Source: Rhodococcus sp. HNM0569 (GTDB taxonomy: Bacteria > Actinomycetota > Actinomycetes > Mycobacteriales > Mycobacteriaceae). Taken from it: a stretch of 64,000 bases of DNA. The stretch's first letter is position 1; each line of letters starts with the position of its first letter. The position numbers were made by a program, and so were the translations under genes. The stretch spans positions 62,001 to 126,000 of the forward strand of contig NZ_JAASAE010000005.1 of the NCBI RefSeq assembly GCF_012726205.1, written 5' to 3'. This document shows positions 1 to 10,310 of the stretch, in pieces. The notes under the pieces were generated by a model that saw only the letters and a list, made by a program, of their open reading frames with translations, searched no databases and was not told the origin of the DNA.

Positions 1-80
1 GGGACGGGCGCTGCGCTGCGCCGTCGTGACACCGCCGTTCGTGCAGACCAGCACCAGGTAAGCGGTATTTCGGCGTCGGA

Positions 81-86
81 TACCAT
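81..86 (+). promoter_or_regulatory. Predicted -10 box of a leaderless ilvE promoter
   Basis: TACCAT fits the TAnnnT pattern of an actinobacterial -10 box and ends 6 bases before the ilvE ATG. No Shine-Dalgarno sequence precedes the ATG, so transcription would start at or next to the start codon. No convincing -35 box is visible. Inference from spacing. Confidence 0.45.
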
Positions 87-92
87 CGGTGC

Positions 93-1214
93 ATGACCGG
101 TGTCTCCGAATTCGTCCGTGTTCCGCATCCTTCCCCCGCATCCGAGCAGATGCGGCGTGAGGTACTCGCGGCACCCGGTTTCGGCAGGCACTTCACCGAC
201 CACATGGTGTCCATCACCTACACCGCGGGCCGCGGTTGGCACGACGCCCGCGTGGAACCGTACGGGCCGTTTCCGCTCGATCCCGCAGCGATGGTCCTGC
301 ACTACGGGCAGGCCATCTTCGAAGGGCTCAAGGCGTACCGGCAGACCGACGACTCGATCGCGACCTTCCGCATCGAGGCCAACGCCGAGCGGCTCGCGAC
401 GTCCGCCCGCCGGCTCGCGATGCCCGAGCTGCCCACCGACCTGTTCGTCCGCTCGATCCACGAGCTGATCGACGTCGACAACGAATGGGTCCCCGCGGCG
501 GGCGGCGAGGATGCGCTCTACCTGCGTCCGTTCATGTTCGCGACCGAGCCGGGCCTCGGCGTGCGGCCGGCCGACGAATACCGGTACCTGCTCATCGCCT
601 CGCCCGCGGGCGCGTACTTCCCGCGCGGCGTCAAGCCCGTCAGCGTGTGGTTGTCCACCGAGTTCGTGCGCGCCGCACCCGGCGGCACGGGCGCCGCGAA
701 GTTCGCCGGCAACTACGCCGCGTCGTTGCTCGCGCAGGCACAGGCGTCGGAGCAGGGCTGCGACCAGGTCGTGTGGCTCGACGCGCACGAACGGGCGTAC
801 GTCGAGGAGATGGGTGGCATGAACCTGTTCTTCGTATTCGGCTCGGGTGCCGACGCCCGCATCGTCACGCCGTCGCTGTCCGGCTCGCTGCTGCCCGGCA
901 TCACGCGCGACTCGCTGCTCACCCTCGCGGCCGACTCCGGCTTCGCGGTCGAGGAGCGTCGCATCAGCACCGACGAGTGGCAGACGAAGGCAGAGTCCGG
1001 CGAGATCACCGAGGTGTTCGCGTGCGGCACGGCCGCCGTCATCACCCCGGTCGGCCGGGTCAAGTCGACCGACGGCGAGTTCGTGGTCGCCGACGGTGAG
1101 CCCGGCGAGGTCACGATGGCACTGCGGGACACACTCACCGGCATCCAGCGCGGCACCTTCGCCGACACGCACAACTGGATGAGCACGCTGCGCGCGGCAC
1201 CCACGCCCGCGTAA
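93..1214 (+). CDS. ilvE: Branched-chain amino acid aminotransferase
   Basis: This 373-residue protein is a fold-type IV PLP transaminase that moves the amino group between glutamate and the 2-keto acids of leucine, isoleucine and valine in the cytosol. The catalytic lysine that binds PLP is K203, in the motif [12 protein letters not shown], which matches the family pattern GTGxxKxxxNY. The N-terminal [13 protein letters not shown] and the C-terminal [15 protein letters not shown] segments are also typical of bacterial and eukaryotic BCATs. The length agrees with the mycobacterial enzyme (about 368). The start is the ATG with a -10 box 6 bases upstream and no ribosome binding site, so a leaderless mRNA is likely. 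It converges on cobS, and no clear hairpin lies between them. Confidence 0.95.
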   Translation: MTGVSEFVRVPHPSPASEQMRREVLAAPGFGRHFTDHMVSITYTAGRGWHDARVEPYGPFPLDPAAMVLHYGQAIFEGLKAYRQTDDSIATFRIEANAERLATSARRLAMPELPTDLFVRSIHELIDVDNEWVPAAGGEDALYLRPFMFATEPGLGVRPADEYRYLLIASPAGAYFPRGVKPVSVWLSTEFVRAAPGGTGAAKFAGNYAASLLAQAQASEQGCDQVVWLDAHERAYVEEMGGMNLFFVFGSGADARIVTPSLSGSLLPGITRDSLLTLAADSGFAVEERRISTDEWQTKAESGEITEVFACGTAAVITPVGRVKSTDGEFVVADGEPGEVTMALRDTLTGIQRGTFADTHNWMSTLRAAPTPA

Positions 1215-1242
1215 CCCGCTCGCCGGACCACGCGGACGACTG

Positions 1243-2019
1243 TCAGAGCACGAGTACGACGGCCGCCACGGCCACGGTGAGTTCGGTCGCGGCGCCCAGC
1301 ACGTCGCCCACCAGGCCGCCGAACCTGCGAGTGCAGTGCCGCGCCCCGAGGACGACGAGAACGAGCGCGGCAGCGGCGGCCACCGGCCCCCGCCACCACT
1401 CGGGTGCGACGAACACGCCCGCCACGACGAGCAAGGCCGTCCACGTGAGCAGCACGCCCCAGGCCTGGGTGCCTGCCACGAGCGCACCGAACCCGCTCGT
1501 CGTGGCGGCGCGCGTGCCCCGCGCACACAGGACGACCACCGCGACCCGCCCCGCAGCGACCGCGAACAAGACCGCGGCCCAGTCGCCGCGCGCCGCCAGC
1601 TCGCCCAGGGCGGCAGCCTGCAACCCGAGCACCACGAAGAGCGTCGCGACGCCGAAGGGGCCTGCGCCGCCGTCCTTCATGACCGCGCGTGCGCGATCGG
1701 GCGGGCCGTAACACCCGAGGCCGTCGGCGGTGTCGGACAGTCCGTCGACGTGCATGCCGCGTGTCGCGAGCGCGAGCACGCCGACCACGACGAGACCCGT
1801 GACCAGTGGGGGAGCGGCCGTGTGTGCGACGAGCGTCGCGACGGCGGCGGCGAGGGCCCCCAACAGGATGCCGACGACGGGTGCCGCGGCGATCGCGCCG
1901 CGCGCCACCCGGCGGTCGACGTGCACGGGTCCGTGCACCGGCAGGACCGTCAGCCACGAGAACGCGGTGATCACACCGCGCGATACCGAGGCGACGGCAC
2001 CCCGCAGCGTCGCGGGCAT
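1243..2019 (-). CDS. cobS: Adenosylcobinamide-GDP ribazoletransferase (cobalamin synthase)
   Basis: CobS is an integral membrane enzyme that joins adenosylcobinamide-GDP to alpha-ribazole (phosphate) in the last steps of vitamin B12 assembly. The 258-residue protein is almost wholly hydrophobic, with six or seven possible membrane segments. It carries the family signature HVDGLSDTADGL around residues 90-100 and an ending of the type FGGLVGDVLGAATEL. Its ATG lies one base after the stop codon of cobT, so the two are transcribed together and probably translationally coupled. This pairing also occurs in mycobacteria (Rv2207-Rv2208). No cobU/cobP gene is seen next to it. Confidence 0.95.
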   Translation of the reverse strand: MPATLRGAVASVSRGVITAFSWLTVLPVHGPVHVDRRVARGAIAAAPVVGILLGALAAAVATLVAHTAAPPLVTGLVVVGVLALATRGMHVDGLSDTADGLGCYGPPDRARAVMKDGGAGPFGVATLFVVLGLQAAALGELAARGDWAAVLFAVAAGRVAVVVLCARGTRAATTSGFGALVAGTQAWGVLLTWTALLVVAGVFVAPEWWRGPVAAAAALVLVVLGARHCTRRFGGLVGDVLGAATELTVAVAAVVLVL

Positions 2020-2020
2020 C

Positions 2021-3148
2021 TCAGGCGTCCGGGGCAGGAACGGACTCCGGGGCCGCAGCCGGCCCGAGGTCGTCCGCGGGGGTGGTGCCTGTGCTGACGC
2101 CCGCCTCGGTGAACGTCGACATCTCCGCGAGGGCCGCGACGGCGCCGCGCACGATCGGCAGCGCCGCGAGGGCTCCCGATCCCTCGCCCAACCGCATGTC
2201 GAGTTCGAGCAGCGGCTCGAGGCCCAGCCGGCTCAGCGCGATCGAGTGGGCCGGTTCGGTCGAGCGGTGTCCCGCGACCCACCAGTGCTTCGCGCCGAAC
2301 GCGAGTTCTTCCGCGACGAGCGCCGCCGCGGTGACCACGAGTCCGTCGAGCACGACCGGAGTGCGTCGTAGCGACGCCTGTGCCAGAAAGCCCGCGGTGG
2401 CGGCGAAATCGGCTCCGCCCGCGGTGCGCAGCAGGCCCACCGCGTCACGCATGAACGGGCGTGCACGGCGCATCGCGTCTCTGATCGCGGCGGTCTTGCG
2501 CATCCAGCCCGCGTCGTCGACGCCCGTGCCACGGCCGACCGCTGCGACCGGTTCGGTGTCGGTGAGCGTCGCGACGAGCGCCGTGGCAGGCGTCGTGTTA
2601 CCGATTCCCATGTCGCCGGCGATGAGAAGGTCTGCGCCCGAATCGATCTCGGCATCCGCGATCGCGCGCCCCGCGCCCAGGGCCGCGAGGGTCTCGTCGT
2701 GGGTCATCGCGTCCTCGCGGTCGATGGCGCCCGACGAGCGTCGCACCTTGTACTGCGACACCGACGGGTCGGTGTCGGACGCGACGCTCATGTCGACGAC
2801 GCGCACGCCCGCGCCCGCGACCGCGGCGAGCGCATTGACGGCCGCGCCGCCCGCGACGAAGTTCGCGACCATCTGCGCGGTGACCTCGGCCGGATATGCC
2901 GACACCCCGGCCTGCGCGACCCCGTGGTCGCCCGCGAACACGACGACCCGTGGGCGCGCGAACTGTGCGGGCGGGCACGCCCCCTGGCACGCGCTGATCC
3001 ATTCGCCGAGTTCTTCGAGGCGGCCGAGCGAGCCGGCGGGCTTGGTGAGCGAGAGCTGACGCTCGTGGGCCGCGGCCCGTGCATGCGGATCGGGCGGGGT
3101 GATCGGATCGAACCACGCGGCGTCGGTGTGCACAGACTCGTCGGTCAC
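2021..3148 (-). CDS. cobT: Nicotinate-nucleotide--dimethylbenzimidazole phosphoribosyltransferase
   Basis: CobT makes alpha-ribazole 5'-phosphate from dimethylbenzimidazole and nicotinate mononucleotide, the substrate that CobS then uses. The 375-residue protein has the expected [12 protein letters not shown] segment near residue 35, the FAGDHGV motif near 70, the [14 protein letters not shown] motif near 180 and a late HRSTEPAH motif. The GTG start is preceded by GAAAGG at a 6-base distance. The last 25 or so residues are rich in alanine, proline and threonine and are probably disordered. It is the first gene of a two-gene cobTS operon. No cobalamin riboswitch was recognised upstream. Confidence 0.95.
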   Translation of the reverse strand: MTDESVHTDAAWFDPITPPDPHARAAAHERQLSLTKPAGSLGRLEELGEWISACQGACPPAQFARPRVVVFAGDHGVAQAGVSAYPAEVTAQMVANFVAGGAAVNALAAVAGAGVRVVDMSVASDTDPSVSQYKVRRSSGAIDREDAMTHDETLAALGAGRAIADAEIDSGADLLIAGDMGIGNTTPATALVATLTDTEPVAAVGRGTGVDDAGWMRKTAAIRDAMRRARPFMRDAVGLLRTAGGADFAATAGFLAQASLRRTPVVLDGLVVTAAALVAEELAFGAKHWWVAGHRSTEPAHSIALSRLGLEPLLELDMRLGEGSGALAALPIVRGAVAALAEMSTFTEAGVSTGTTPADDLGPAAAPESVPAPDA

Positions 3149-3323
3149 GTGTTGCCTTTCGAGACGGAACCAGGCGGTTCGATCGCCGGGATGTGGGCGT
3201 CCGCCGCGACGAGATTATCAACCGGCACGCCGCGCCGACCGCGCGCCGGTTGTGGCAGAAATACGACGGTGAACGGCAAAGCTGCCACTGTCGGGCGCGG
3301 CGGGGACCGAGGACGCTCGAGAC

Positions 3324-3644
3324 ATGAGCGAATTCGTCGTCTTCGTGGTCCTCGCCGGGGCCCTCGTCGTCCTGCAGCTGGGCATCCTCCGGCTCGGTCG
3401 CCGAACCGACGGGGTGCCGCGCGCCCTACGCCGTGCCTACGCGCGGGACATGTTCCGGCCCGACGACGCGCACCACGTCGCCGCGGTCGCCACGACGCGG
3501 GGCGTCAGATGGCGTCGCCCGGGCCGACGCGCGGCTTGGGGGCACGCAGCTTACGCAGCTGCGACGCGCGGACGAAGGCGTACCACCCGAGTTTCAGCCC
3601 GCCGTCCGTGGTGTCCGGATAGCGGGCACGCACCCGGTTGTTGA
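3324..3644 (+). CDS. Possible small single-span membrane protein, function unknown
   Basis: An open frame of 106 codons starts with a convincing membrane segment at residues 3-20 (FVVFVVLAGALVVLQLGI) followed by a basic cytoplasmic stretch. Codons up to about residue 60 prefer G or C in the third position, as real genes here do. From position 3505 the frame runs antisense through the end of the DUF3043 gene, and that part looks like a shadow. Either a short protein of about 60 residues lost its stop codon, or this is not a gene. GAGG occurs 12 bases before the ATG, which is a weak ribosome binding site. I recognise no family. Confidence 0.3.
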   Translation: MSEFVVFVVLAGALVVLQLGILRLGRRTDGVPRALRRAYARDMFRPDDAHHVAAVATTRGVRWRRPGRRAAWGHAAYAAATRGRRRTTRVSARRPWCPDSGHAPGC

Positions 3645-4170
3645 CCATGCGGCCGAGGAAGATGCCCTCGACGACCATGAACAGCATCATCACCAGCATC
3701 ACGAGCGTGACGATGGCCTGCACGCCGGGACTCACGAACATCGCCATGATGAGCACGAGAGCGAGCGGCATGAACATGCCCACGAGATTGCGGCGCGCAT
3801 CGACGATGTCGCGGGCGTACGCGCGCACCGGGCCCTTGTCGCGCGGCAACAGGTACTTGTCCTCGCCCGCGAGCATGCGGGCGCGTCGGTCCGCAGCGGT
3901 GGCGCGACGCTCGGCCGCAGCCGCCTTGCGGTCCTGCTTGGAACCGCGCGTGGCCTTGCGACGCGCGCGCGCTTCCTTCGCGGTCATCGGCGCGGGAGCG
4001 ACCGGACCACGGCGACGCCCTTCGGCGTCGCGGCGCTTGGGTGTGGGACGGCCCTTGCCGACCTGAGCGGAGTCCTGCGCTTCCGGGGATTCCGCCGCAG
4101 GCGACGAGTCGGCGGCATCCGCCCGGGTGTTGTCGGGATTGTCGGAGTCTCCGCGGCGCAGCAATTTCAC
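3505..4170 (-). CDS. DUF3043 membrane protein
   Basis: This 221-residue protein has a long charged, basic N-terminal half (alternating K, R, A and E) followed by a DKYLLPRDKGPVRAYARDIVD motif region and two closely spaced membrane helices at about residues 130-175. That layout is the DUF3043 family, represented by Rv2206 in M. tuberculosis, which also lies between cobT and the glycerate kinase gene. Function is unknown. The GTG start gives the family-typical MKLL beginning. GGAGGT abuts it too closely to act as a normal ribosome binding site, whereas TACCCT lies 6 bases upstream as a -10 box. It is transcribed away from the glycerate kinase gene. Confidence 0.85.
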   Translation of the reverse strand: MKLLRRGDSDNPDNTRADAADSSPAAESPEAQDSAQVGKGRPTPKRRDAEGRRRGPVAPAPMTAKEARARRKATRGSKQDRKAAAAERRATAADRRARMLAGEDKYLLPRDKGPVRAYARDIVDARRNLVGMFMPLALVLIMAMFVSPGVQAIVTLVMLVMMLFMVVEGIFLGRMVNNRVRARYPDTTDGGLKLGWYAFVRASQLRKLRAPKPRVGPGDAI

Positions 4171-4176
4171 ACCTCC

Positions 4177-4182
4177 AGGGTA
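4177..4182 (-). promoter_or_regulatory. Predicted -10 box for the DUF3043 gene
   Basis: On the minus strand TACCCT ends 6 bases before the GTG at 4170, the spacing expected for a leaderless transcript. The intervening GGAGGT is too close to the start codon for ordinary ribosome binding but could help if transcription starts further upstream. Confidence 0.4.
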
Positions 4183-4257
4183 ATGGGAACGGCGCGCGGG
4201 CGTCGAAAGCGGTCCGGACCAGCATCTCCGTCACCTGCGGGTGGGCGCAACCGCTCG

Positions 4258-4263
4258 TAGACT
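4258..4263 (+). promoter_or_regulatory. Predicted -10 box for the glycerate kinase gene
   Basis: TAGACT lies 6 bases before the ATG at 4270 and no ribosome binding site is present, so a leaderless mRNA is predicted. This promoter is back to back with that of the DUF3043 gene, about 90 bases apart. Confidence 0.45.
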
Positions 4264-4269
4264 GCTGCG

Positions 4270-5340
4270 ATGCGAGTGATGATCGCGCCCGACTCGTTCG
4301 GCGACACCCTGACGGCCGTCGACGCGTGCGACGCGATGACCGAAGGCTGGCTCACGTCGCGGCCGTCCGATTCGGTGCTCGCCGCCCCGCGCTCGGACGG
4401 CGGCCCGGGCTTCGTCGACGTCCTCGCCGAGTCGAGCGGCCTCGCGAGTGCGTCGCCGTCCGTGCGGTCGGCGACGGTGCGCGGGCCGCTGGACGACGAC
4501 GTCGAGGCCCGATGGCTGTGTGCGGACGGCGTCGCCTACGTCGAATCCGCGCAGGCGTGCGGTCTCGCGCTGCTCGGCAGGCCCGTCTCGCCCGACACCG
4601 CGCGACGCGCCCACAGCCGCGGCGTCGGTGAACTCGTCGCGCATGCTCTCGACGCGGGCGCCACCACGATCGTCGTCGGGCTCGGCGGCAGCGCCTGCAC
4701 CGACGGCGGCCGAGGGCTCGTCGACGCGCTCGGCGGGCTCGACGCCGCCCGCGAGCGGCTCGCCGCCGTCGAGCTGGTCGCCGCGACCGACGTCGAACAC
4801 GCGCTGCTCGGCCGCGAGGGTGCAGCGCATGTCTTCGGACCGCAGAAGGGTGCCGACGACGAGACGATCGCGTGGCTCGAGGACCGCAATGTCGCATGGG
4901 CCCGCGATCTGGAGGAGCGCGCTCCCGATGTCACGCGCGCACCGGGCGCAGGCGCTGCCGGTGGGCTCGGTGCTGCACTGCTCGCGCTCGGAGCCCGCAG
5001 ACGGTCCGGGGCGGGCGTCGTCGCGGACAGCACCGAGCAGGCCGCCTCGCTGCGGCGCGTCGACCTCGTCCTGACGGGGGAGGGGCGACTCGACGAACAG
5101 TCGCTGCGTGGCAAGGTCGTGGCGGCGCTCGCCGCCGCGGCAGCGGAAGTGGGAGTACCCACCGTGTGTCTCGCGGGCCAGGTCGACGTCCCGGCCGAGC
5201 GGCTCGCGGCGCACGGCATCTCGTCGGCCTTCTCGCTCACCGACTTCGCAGGCTCGACCGCGCGCGCCATGAGCGAGGCACGTGACCAACTCGTCGCGCT
5301 CACCGCCGCGGTGGCGCGTGACTGGACGGCCGGTGAGTGA
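4270..5340 (+). CDS. Glycerate kinase (GK-I/GarK family)
   Basis: The 356-residue protein belongs to the class I glycerate kinases, which phosphorylate D-glycerate with ATP at the 2- or 3-position. Family marks are the start MRVMIAPDSFGDTLTA, the segment RSDGGPGFVDVL near residue 40, GLGGSACTDGGRG near 140 and LTGEGRLDEQSLRGKV near 275. Length is close to Rv2205c, its positional counterpart. The reaction links glyoxylate or serine breakdown to glycolysis. It stands alone between a divergent DUF3043 gene and the Fe-S carrier gene 158 bases downstream. Confidence 0.88.
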   Translation: MRVMIAPDSFGDTLTAVDACDAMTEGWLTSRPSDSVLAAPRSDGGPGFVDVLAESSGLASASPSVRSATVRGPLDDDVEARWLCADGVAYVESAQACGLALLGRPVSPDTARRAHSRGVGELVAHALDAGATTIVVGLGGSACTDGGRGLVDALGGLDAARERLAAVELVAATDVEHALLGREGAAHVFGPQKGADDETIAWLEDRNVAWARDLEERAPDVTRAPGAGAAGGLGAALLALGARRRSGAGVVADSTEQAASLRRVDLVLTGEGRLDEQSLRGKVVAALAAAAAEVGVPTVCLAGQVDVPAERLAAHGISSAFSLTDFAGSTARAMSEARDQLVALTAAVARDWTAGE

Positions 5341-5497
5341 CACACTGGTGCCCAGGGAGCGGATCCGGGAACAGACCGGCCGGGAGTACGGTTGAAGCGT
5401 TCACGGGCCCGAACTGAGCGAGACCCACGAGCCCGAGCGCGCCGGACGCAGAAGCCGAGCGCAGCGGATACTTGGTACGACACATGAGGGAGAGCCC

Positions 5498-5848
5498 ATG
5501 ACTGTGCAGAACGAGACTGCAACCCACGGCGTCACGATGACCGAGGCCGCGTCCTCGAAGGCGAAGGCGCTGCTCGATCAGGAGGGTCGCGACGACCTCG
5601 CGCTGCGCATCGCAGTCCAGCCCGGCGGTTGCGCGGGCCTGCGTTACCAGCTGTTCTTCGACGATCGCACGCTCGACGGCGACCTGGTCGTCGACTTCGG
5701 TGGCGTCTCGCTCGCGGTCGACCGCATGAGTGCGCCGTACGTGGAGGGTGCGTCGATCGATTTCGTCGACACGATCGAGAAGCAGGGCTTCACCATCGAC
5801 AATCCCAATGCCACCGGCTCGTGCGCATGCGGAGACTCGTTCAACTGA
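5498..5848 (+). CDS. erpA: A-type iron-sulfur cluster carrier (ErpA/HesB family)
   Basis: A 116-residue A-type carrier that accepts a [2Fe-2S] or [4Fe-4S] cluster from the assembly scaffold and passes it to target enzymes. The three cluster-binding cysteines are present in the usual spacing: C45 in GGCAGLRY and C109 and C111 in GSCACGDSF. Length fits the family (about 110-120). The ATG is preceded by GAGGGAG at a suitable distance. M. tuberculosis has the same protein at Rv2204c between the glycerate kinase and adenosine kinase genes. The symbol is by family, and ErpA, IscA and SufA are hard to separate by sequence alone. Confidence 0.88.
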   Translation: MTVQNETATHGVTMTEAASSKAKALLDQEGRDDLALRIAVQPGGCAGLRYQLFFDDRTLDGDLVVDFGGVSLAVDRMSAPYVEGASIDFVDTIEKQGFTIDNPNATGSCACGDSFN

Positions 5849-5873
5849 GCCTCACGCACCACCGGCACGGCCG

Positions 5874-5911
5874 CACCGGCGCGGAACCTCCTGCGAGGTT
5901 CCGCGCCGGTG
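5874..5911 (+). terminator. Hairpin terminator after the Fe-S carrier gene
   Basis: A perfect 17-bp stem (5874-5890 with 5895-5911) closes on the 4-base loop CTGC, 26 bases after the stop codon. There is no T tract, as is common for actinobacterial intrinsic terminators. Confidence 0.75.
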
Positions 5912-5954
5912 TCGTCTGTGCGGCCTCGTCCGGAGGGTGGTCGACCGTGCGTGA

Positions 5955-6986
<1,032 letters not shown>

Positions 6987-7006
6987 CGGGCGGACGAGCT
7001 GACGAC

Positions 7007-7040
7007 AGTGGGGCCCGAGGCGTGCGCCTCGGGCCCCACT
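7007..7040. terminator. Bidirectional hairpin between adoK and asnB
   Basis: A perfect 16-bp GC-rich inverted repeat (7007-7022 with 7025-7040, two bases between the arms) lies between the convergent stop codons of adoK and asnB and can serve both strands. Confidence 0.8.
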
Positions 7041-7055
7041 CGTGTCTCGCCGGCT

Positions 7056-8981
7056 CTACAGATCGACGGGGTACACGGGCTCCTTGATGTCGGGGACGAT
7101 GCGGCCCTCGACGAAGATGCCGTGCCAGATCATGAACGTCAGGACGGTCCAGAGCCTTCGGCTGTGATCACTCGTGCCCGCGCGGTGCTCGTCGAGCATG
7201 CGCAGCACGGCGGCCTTGTCGACGAGGTGATCGGTCTGCGACGCCGTGATGTTCTCGCGCGCCCAGTCGAACAGTTCGGGACCGGCGAGCCAGTGCCGGA
7301 TCGGCACCGGGAAACCGAGCTTCGCCCGATGCAGAACGTGCGCGGGCACGATGCCCTCGAGTGCCTTGCGCAGCGCGTACTTCGTGGTCGACTTCGTGAT
7401 CTTCTGGTCGAGCGGGATACGTGAGGCGACGGCGAACACCTCGGGATCGAGAAAGGGCACGCGCAGCTCGAGCGAGTTCGCCATCGTCGTCTTGTCGGCC
7501 TTGACCAGGATGTCCCCGCGCAGCCACGTGAACAGATCGAGATGCTGCATGCGTGCCACGGGATCCCACCCGCGAGACTGCGCGTAGATCGGCGCCGTGA
7601 CGTCCTGGTGCGTCCACTCCGGGCGGAAGTCGCGCAGCACCGCACGGAGCTGCGCGTCGTTGAAGCTGCGGGCGTTGCCGTAGTACCGCTCTTCGAGGGG
7701 CATCGAGCCGCGGTGCAGCAGGCTCTTGCCCCGCGTGCCGTCCGGGATGCGTTCGGACAGCGCGCCCGCGGCGCGGCGCAGCGGGGCGGGCAGCTTCTCG
7801 AAGGGCGCGAGTGAGAGCGGTTCGCGGTAGATCGTGTAGCCCCCGAAAAGCTCGTCGGCGCCCTCGCCCGACAGCACGACCTTGACGTGCTTGCGGGCTT
7901 CACGCGCGACGAACCACAACGGCACGAGCGCGGGATCGGCGACGGGATCGTCGAGATACCACACGATCTCCGGGATCGCGGCCGCGAACTCTTCCGGAGA
8001 GACCACCTTGACGACATGCCGCGCGCCGATCGCCTCTGCGGACTCGGCTGCGACGTCGACCTCGGAATAGCCTTCGCGCTGGAAGCCCGTGGTGAACGTG
8101 ATGAGCTTCGGATTGTGTCGCATCGCGAGCGCAGCGATCGCCGTCGAGTCGATGCCGCCGGACAGGAACGATCCGACCGTGACGTCGGCGCGCATGTGCT
8201 TGGCGACCGAGTCCTCGAGGACCTCGGCGATCTCCTGGTAGCGCGCCTGCTCGCTGCCGGCAGTGAACGGACGCACCGGGAAGGACGGCCGGAAGTACCG
8301 GGTGACGACGGGATCGGAGCCCGGACGCACCCGGGCGAAGCTGCCGGACTCGAGCCGGCGGATGCGCCGATGCAGGGTCTCCGGTTCAGGCACGTACTGC
8401 AGCACCGTGTAGTGCTCGAGCGCACGGTTGTCGAGTTCGGTGTCGATGCCCACGACGTCTGCGATCTCGAGCAGGCTCTTCTTCTCGCTCGCGAACGCCG
8501 TGCCGTGTCCGCCCGTCGCGAGGAACAGCGGTTTGATGCCGAACGGGTCGCGCGCGACGAACAGTTCGCCCTGCTCGGTGTCCCAGATCGCGAACGCGAA
8601 CATGCCGCGCAGGCGCCGCACCGCGTCCTCGCCCCAGTAGTGGAAGGCCGCGACGATGGCCTCGCTGTCGCCCTCGGTGCGGAACTGTGCGCCGAACTCG
8701 TCCGCGAGCTGGGCCCGCAACTCGACGTAGTTGTAGATCTCACCGTTGAAGGTGAGCGCGTAACGCTCCGGATTGTCCGGCGGGCCCCAGCGCAAGGGCT
8801 GGTGCGAGTGCGCGATGTCGATGATCGACAGACGATTGAACCCGAACACCACCTGGCCGTCGTTCCACGTGCCGTGCTCGTCCGGCCCGCGATGGCGCAT
8901 GCAGTGCATCGCCTGGTCGACGCGGGAAACGGTGTCGTCGGTGGTGCCGTCAGAAGTCAAGAACCCGAGCAGTCCGCACAC
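7056..8981 (-). CDS. asnB: Asparagine synthetase, glutamine-hydrolysing
   Basis: Class B asparagine synthetase makes asparagine from aspartate, glutamine and ATP. Of its 641 residues the first 220 or so form the N-terminal nucleophile glutaminase domain: the start MCGLLGF exposes Cys2 after removal of the initiator residue, and RGPDEHG and FNGEIYNYVELR follow. The synthetase domain begins near residue 240 with the pyrophosphate loop SGGIDSTAIAAL and continues with LSGEGADELFGGY. Mycobacterial AsnB (Rv2201, about 650 residues) has the same position beside ctaC, and in that group the protein has been tied to drug tolerance and to amidation in the cell wall. Start codon is GTG. It is divergent from ctaC. 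Confidence 0.93.
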   Translation of the reverse strand: MCGLLGFLTSDGTTDDTVSRVDQAMHCMRHRGPDEHGTWNDGQVVFGFNRLSIIDIAHSHQPLRWGPPDNPERYALTFNGEIYNYVELRAQLADEFGAQFRTEGDSEAIVAAFHYWGEDAVRRLRGMFAFAIWDTEQGELFVARDPFGIKPLFLATGGHGTAFASEKKSLLEIADVVGIDTELDNRALEHYTVLQYVPEPETLHRRIRRLESGSFARVRPGSDPVVTRYFRPSFPVRPFTAGSEQARYQEIAEVLEDSVAKHMRADVTVGSFLSGGIDSTAIAALAMRHNPKLITFTTGFQREGYSEVDVAAESAEAIGARHVVKVVSPEEFAAAIPEIVWYLDDPVADPALVPLWFVAREARKHVKVVLSGEGADELFGGYTIYREPLSLAPFEKLPAPLRRAAGALSERIPDGTRGKSLLHRGSMPLEERYYGNARSFNDAQLRAVLRDFRPEWTHQDVTAPIYAQSRGWDPVARMQHLDLFTWLRGDILVKADKTTMANSLELRVPFLDPEVFAVASRIPLDQKITKSTTKYALRKALEGIVPAHVLHRAKLGFPVPIRHWLAGPELFDWARENITASQTDHLVDKAAVLRMLDEHRAGTSDHSRRLWTVLTFMIWHGIFVEGRIVPDIKEPVYPVDL

Positions 8982-9217
8982 AGCGACCGGTACCTCAATT
9001 CAGATTCGGGGAAACCACTCCACATCCGTGGAGATGTCTGAAACTCTAGTGAGGAAGTATGCCGCAGATCGTCCATCGACCCCGGCGCGCACCGGACGGC
9101 GACACGTTCCGACCCTGGGAGTGGTACGTCGCGGGCTTTGGTCTACGCTGCGTAGTAATTGGGCCTTCCCCTGTGGGTGAGCCCTCGTGTATTTGCGGCG
9201 ATCAGGAAGGCGTGAAC

Positions 9218-10276
9218 GTGGCGCAAGGTCGGATCCTTCGGCGGGCAGGGCTGGCAGTATCACTGGGCATCGCTGCCGTGCTGCTGTCGGGTTGTTCCAT
9301 CGACAACTCGGTGCTCCGTTTCGGGTGGCCTTCGGGTATCACTCCGCAGGCGCACCGGATGCGTGAACTGTGGACCTGGTCGGTCATCGCGGCGCTCGTC
9401 ATGGGCGTCATCGTGTGGGGCCTCGTGTTCTGGACCGTCATGTTCCACCGCAAGAAGAAGAACTCGCCCGAGTTCCCGCGGCAGACGGCGTACAACGTTC
9501 CCCTCGAACTCGCGTACACGGCAATCCCGTTCGTGATCATCGCGGTGCTCTTCTACTTCACGGTCGTGGTCCAGAACCAGGTCCTGGACAAGGAAGGCGA
9601 CCCCGACGTCACGGTCGACGTCACCGCCTACCAGTGGAACTGGAAGTTCGGCTACCGCGACATCGCTCTCGGCAACGGCACGACGTACGACGCGGTGGAC
9701 CACGAAACCGAGACGCGTCTGCAGGAGAACGCCGAGGTCTCCGAGATCGACGAGCACGGCAAGGAAGTTCCGGGCCCGATCCACGGCAAGAACCCGCAGG
9801 ACGTCTCCTACCTGCACTACAGCAAGATCGAGACCGTCGGTACGAGCCAGGAGATTCCGATCCTGGTGCTGCCCACCGGCAAGCGCATCCAGTTCGAACT
9901 CGCGTCGGCCGACGTCATCCACGCCTTCTGGGTCCCCGAGTTCCTGTTCAAGCGGGACGTCAACCCGAACCCGGAGGAGAACCACTCGGACAACGTCTTC
10001 CAGATCAGCGAGATCGAGAAGGAAGGCGCGTTCGTCGGCCGCTGCGCCGAGATGTGCGGCACGTTCCACGCGATGATGAACTTCGAGGTCCGCGCGGTGT
10101 CGCCGGAGAAGTTCGACCGCTACATCGAGCTGCGCAAGCCGAAGGCCGAGGGTGGCCAGGAGCTGTCCACGGCAGACGCTCTCGCGCAGATCGGCGAGTC
10201 GCCGGTCGCGACGTCGACCACGCCGTTCGACACCGACCGCACCTACCGCCAGGCGACGGTTGCCGAGGGCAACTGA
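9218..10276 (+). CDS. ctaC: Cytochrome c oxidase subunit II, lipoprotein
   Basis: Subunit II of the aa3-type oxidase carries the binuclear CuA centre that takes electrons from the cytochrome c domain of QcrC. The 352-residue protein has a signal peptide with lipobox LLSGC (lipidated C26), two membrane helices at about residues 50-72 and 95-118, and a C-terminal cupredoxin domain. CuA ligands are visible in VIHAFWVPEF and in CAEMCGTFHAMM (C276 and C280, with the nearby H and M). An insertion of charged residues in the extracellular domain is typical of mycolata. Two GTG codons compete: the one at 9212 abuts AGGAAGG, so the GTG at 9218, 7 bases after it, is preferred. ctaF follows. Confidence 0.95.
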   Translation: MAQGRILRRAGLAVSLGIAAVLLSGCSIDNSVLRFGWPSGITPQAHRMRELWTWSVIAALVMGVIVWGLVFWTVMFHRKKKNSPEFPRQTAYNVPLELAYTAIPFVIIAVLFYFTVVVQNQVLDKEGDPDVTVDVTAYQWNWKFGYRDIALGNGTTYDAVDHETETRLQENAEVSEIDEHGKEVPGPIHGKNPQDVSYLHYSKIETVGTSQEIPILVLPTGKRIQFELASADVIHAFWVPEFLFKRDVNPNPEENHSDNVFQISEIEKEGAFVGRCAEMCGTFHAMMNFEVRAVSPEKFDRYIELRKPKAEGGQELSTADALAQIGESPVATSTTPFDTDRTYRQATVAEGN

Positions 10277-10310
10277 GCACATCGACCTCTGATCAAGGAC
10301 AAATGCTGAT

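Noticed and set aside
1-92. Possible end or start of another gene at the left edge
   Set aside because: Too short to judge. I see no clear coding pattern other than the ilvE promoter, and I found no tRNA or rRNA gene here or elsewhere in the window.
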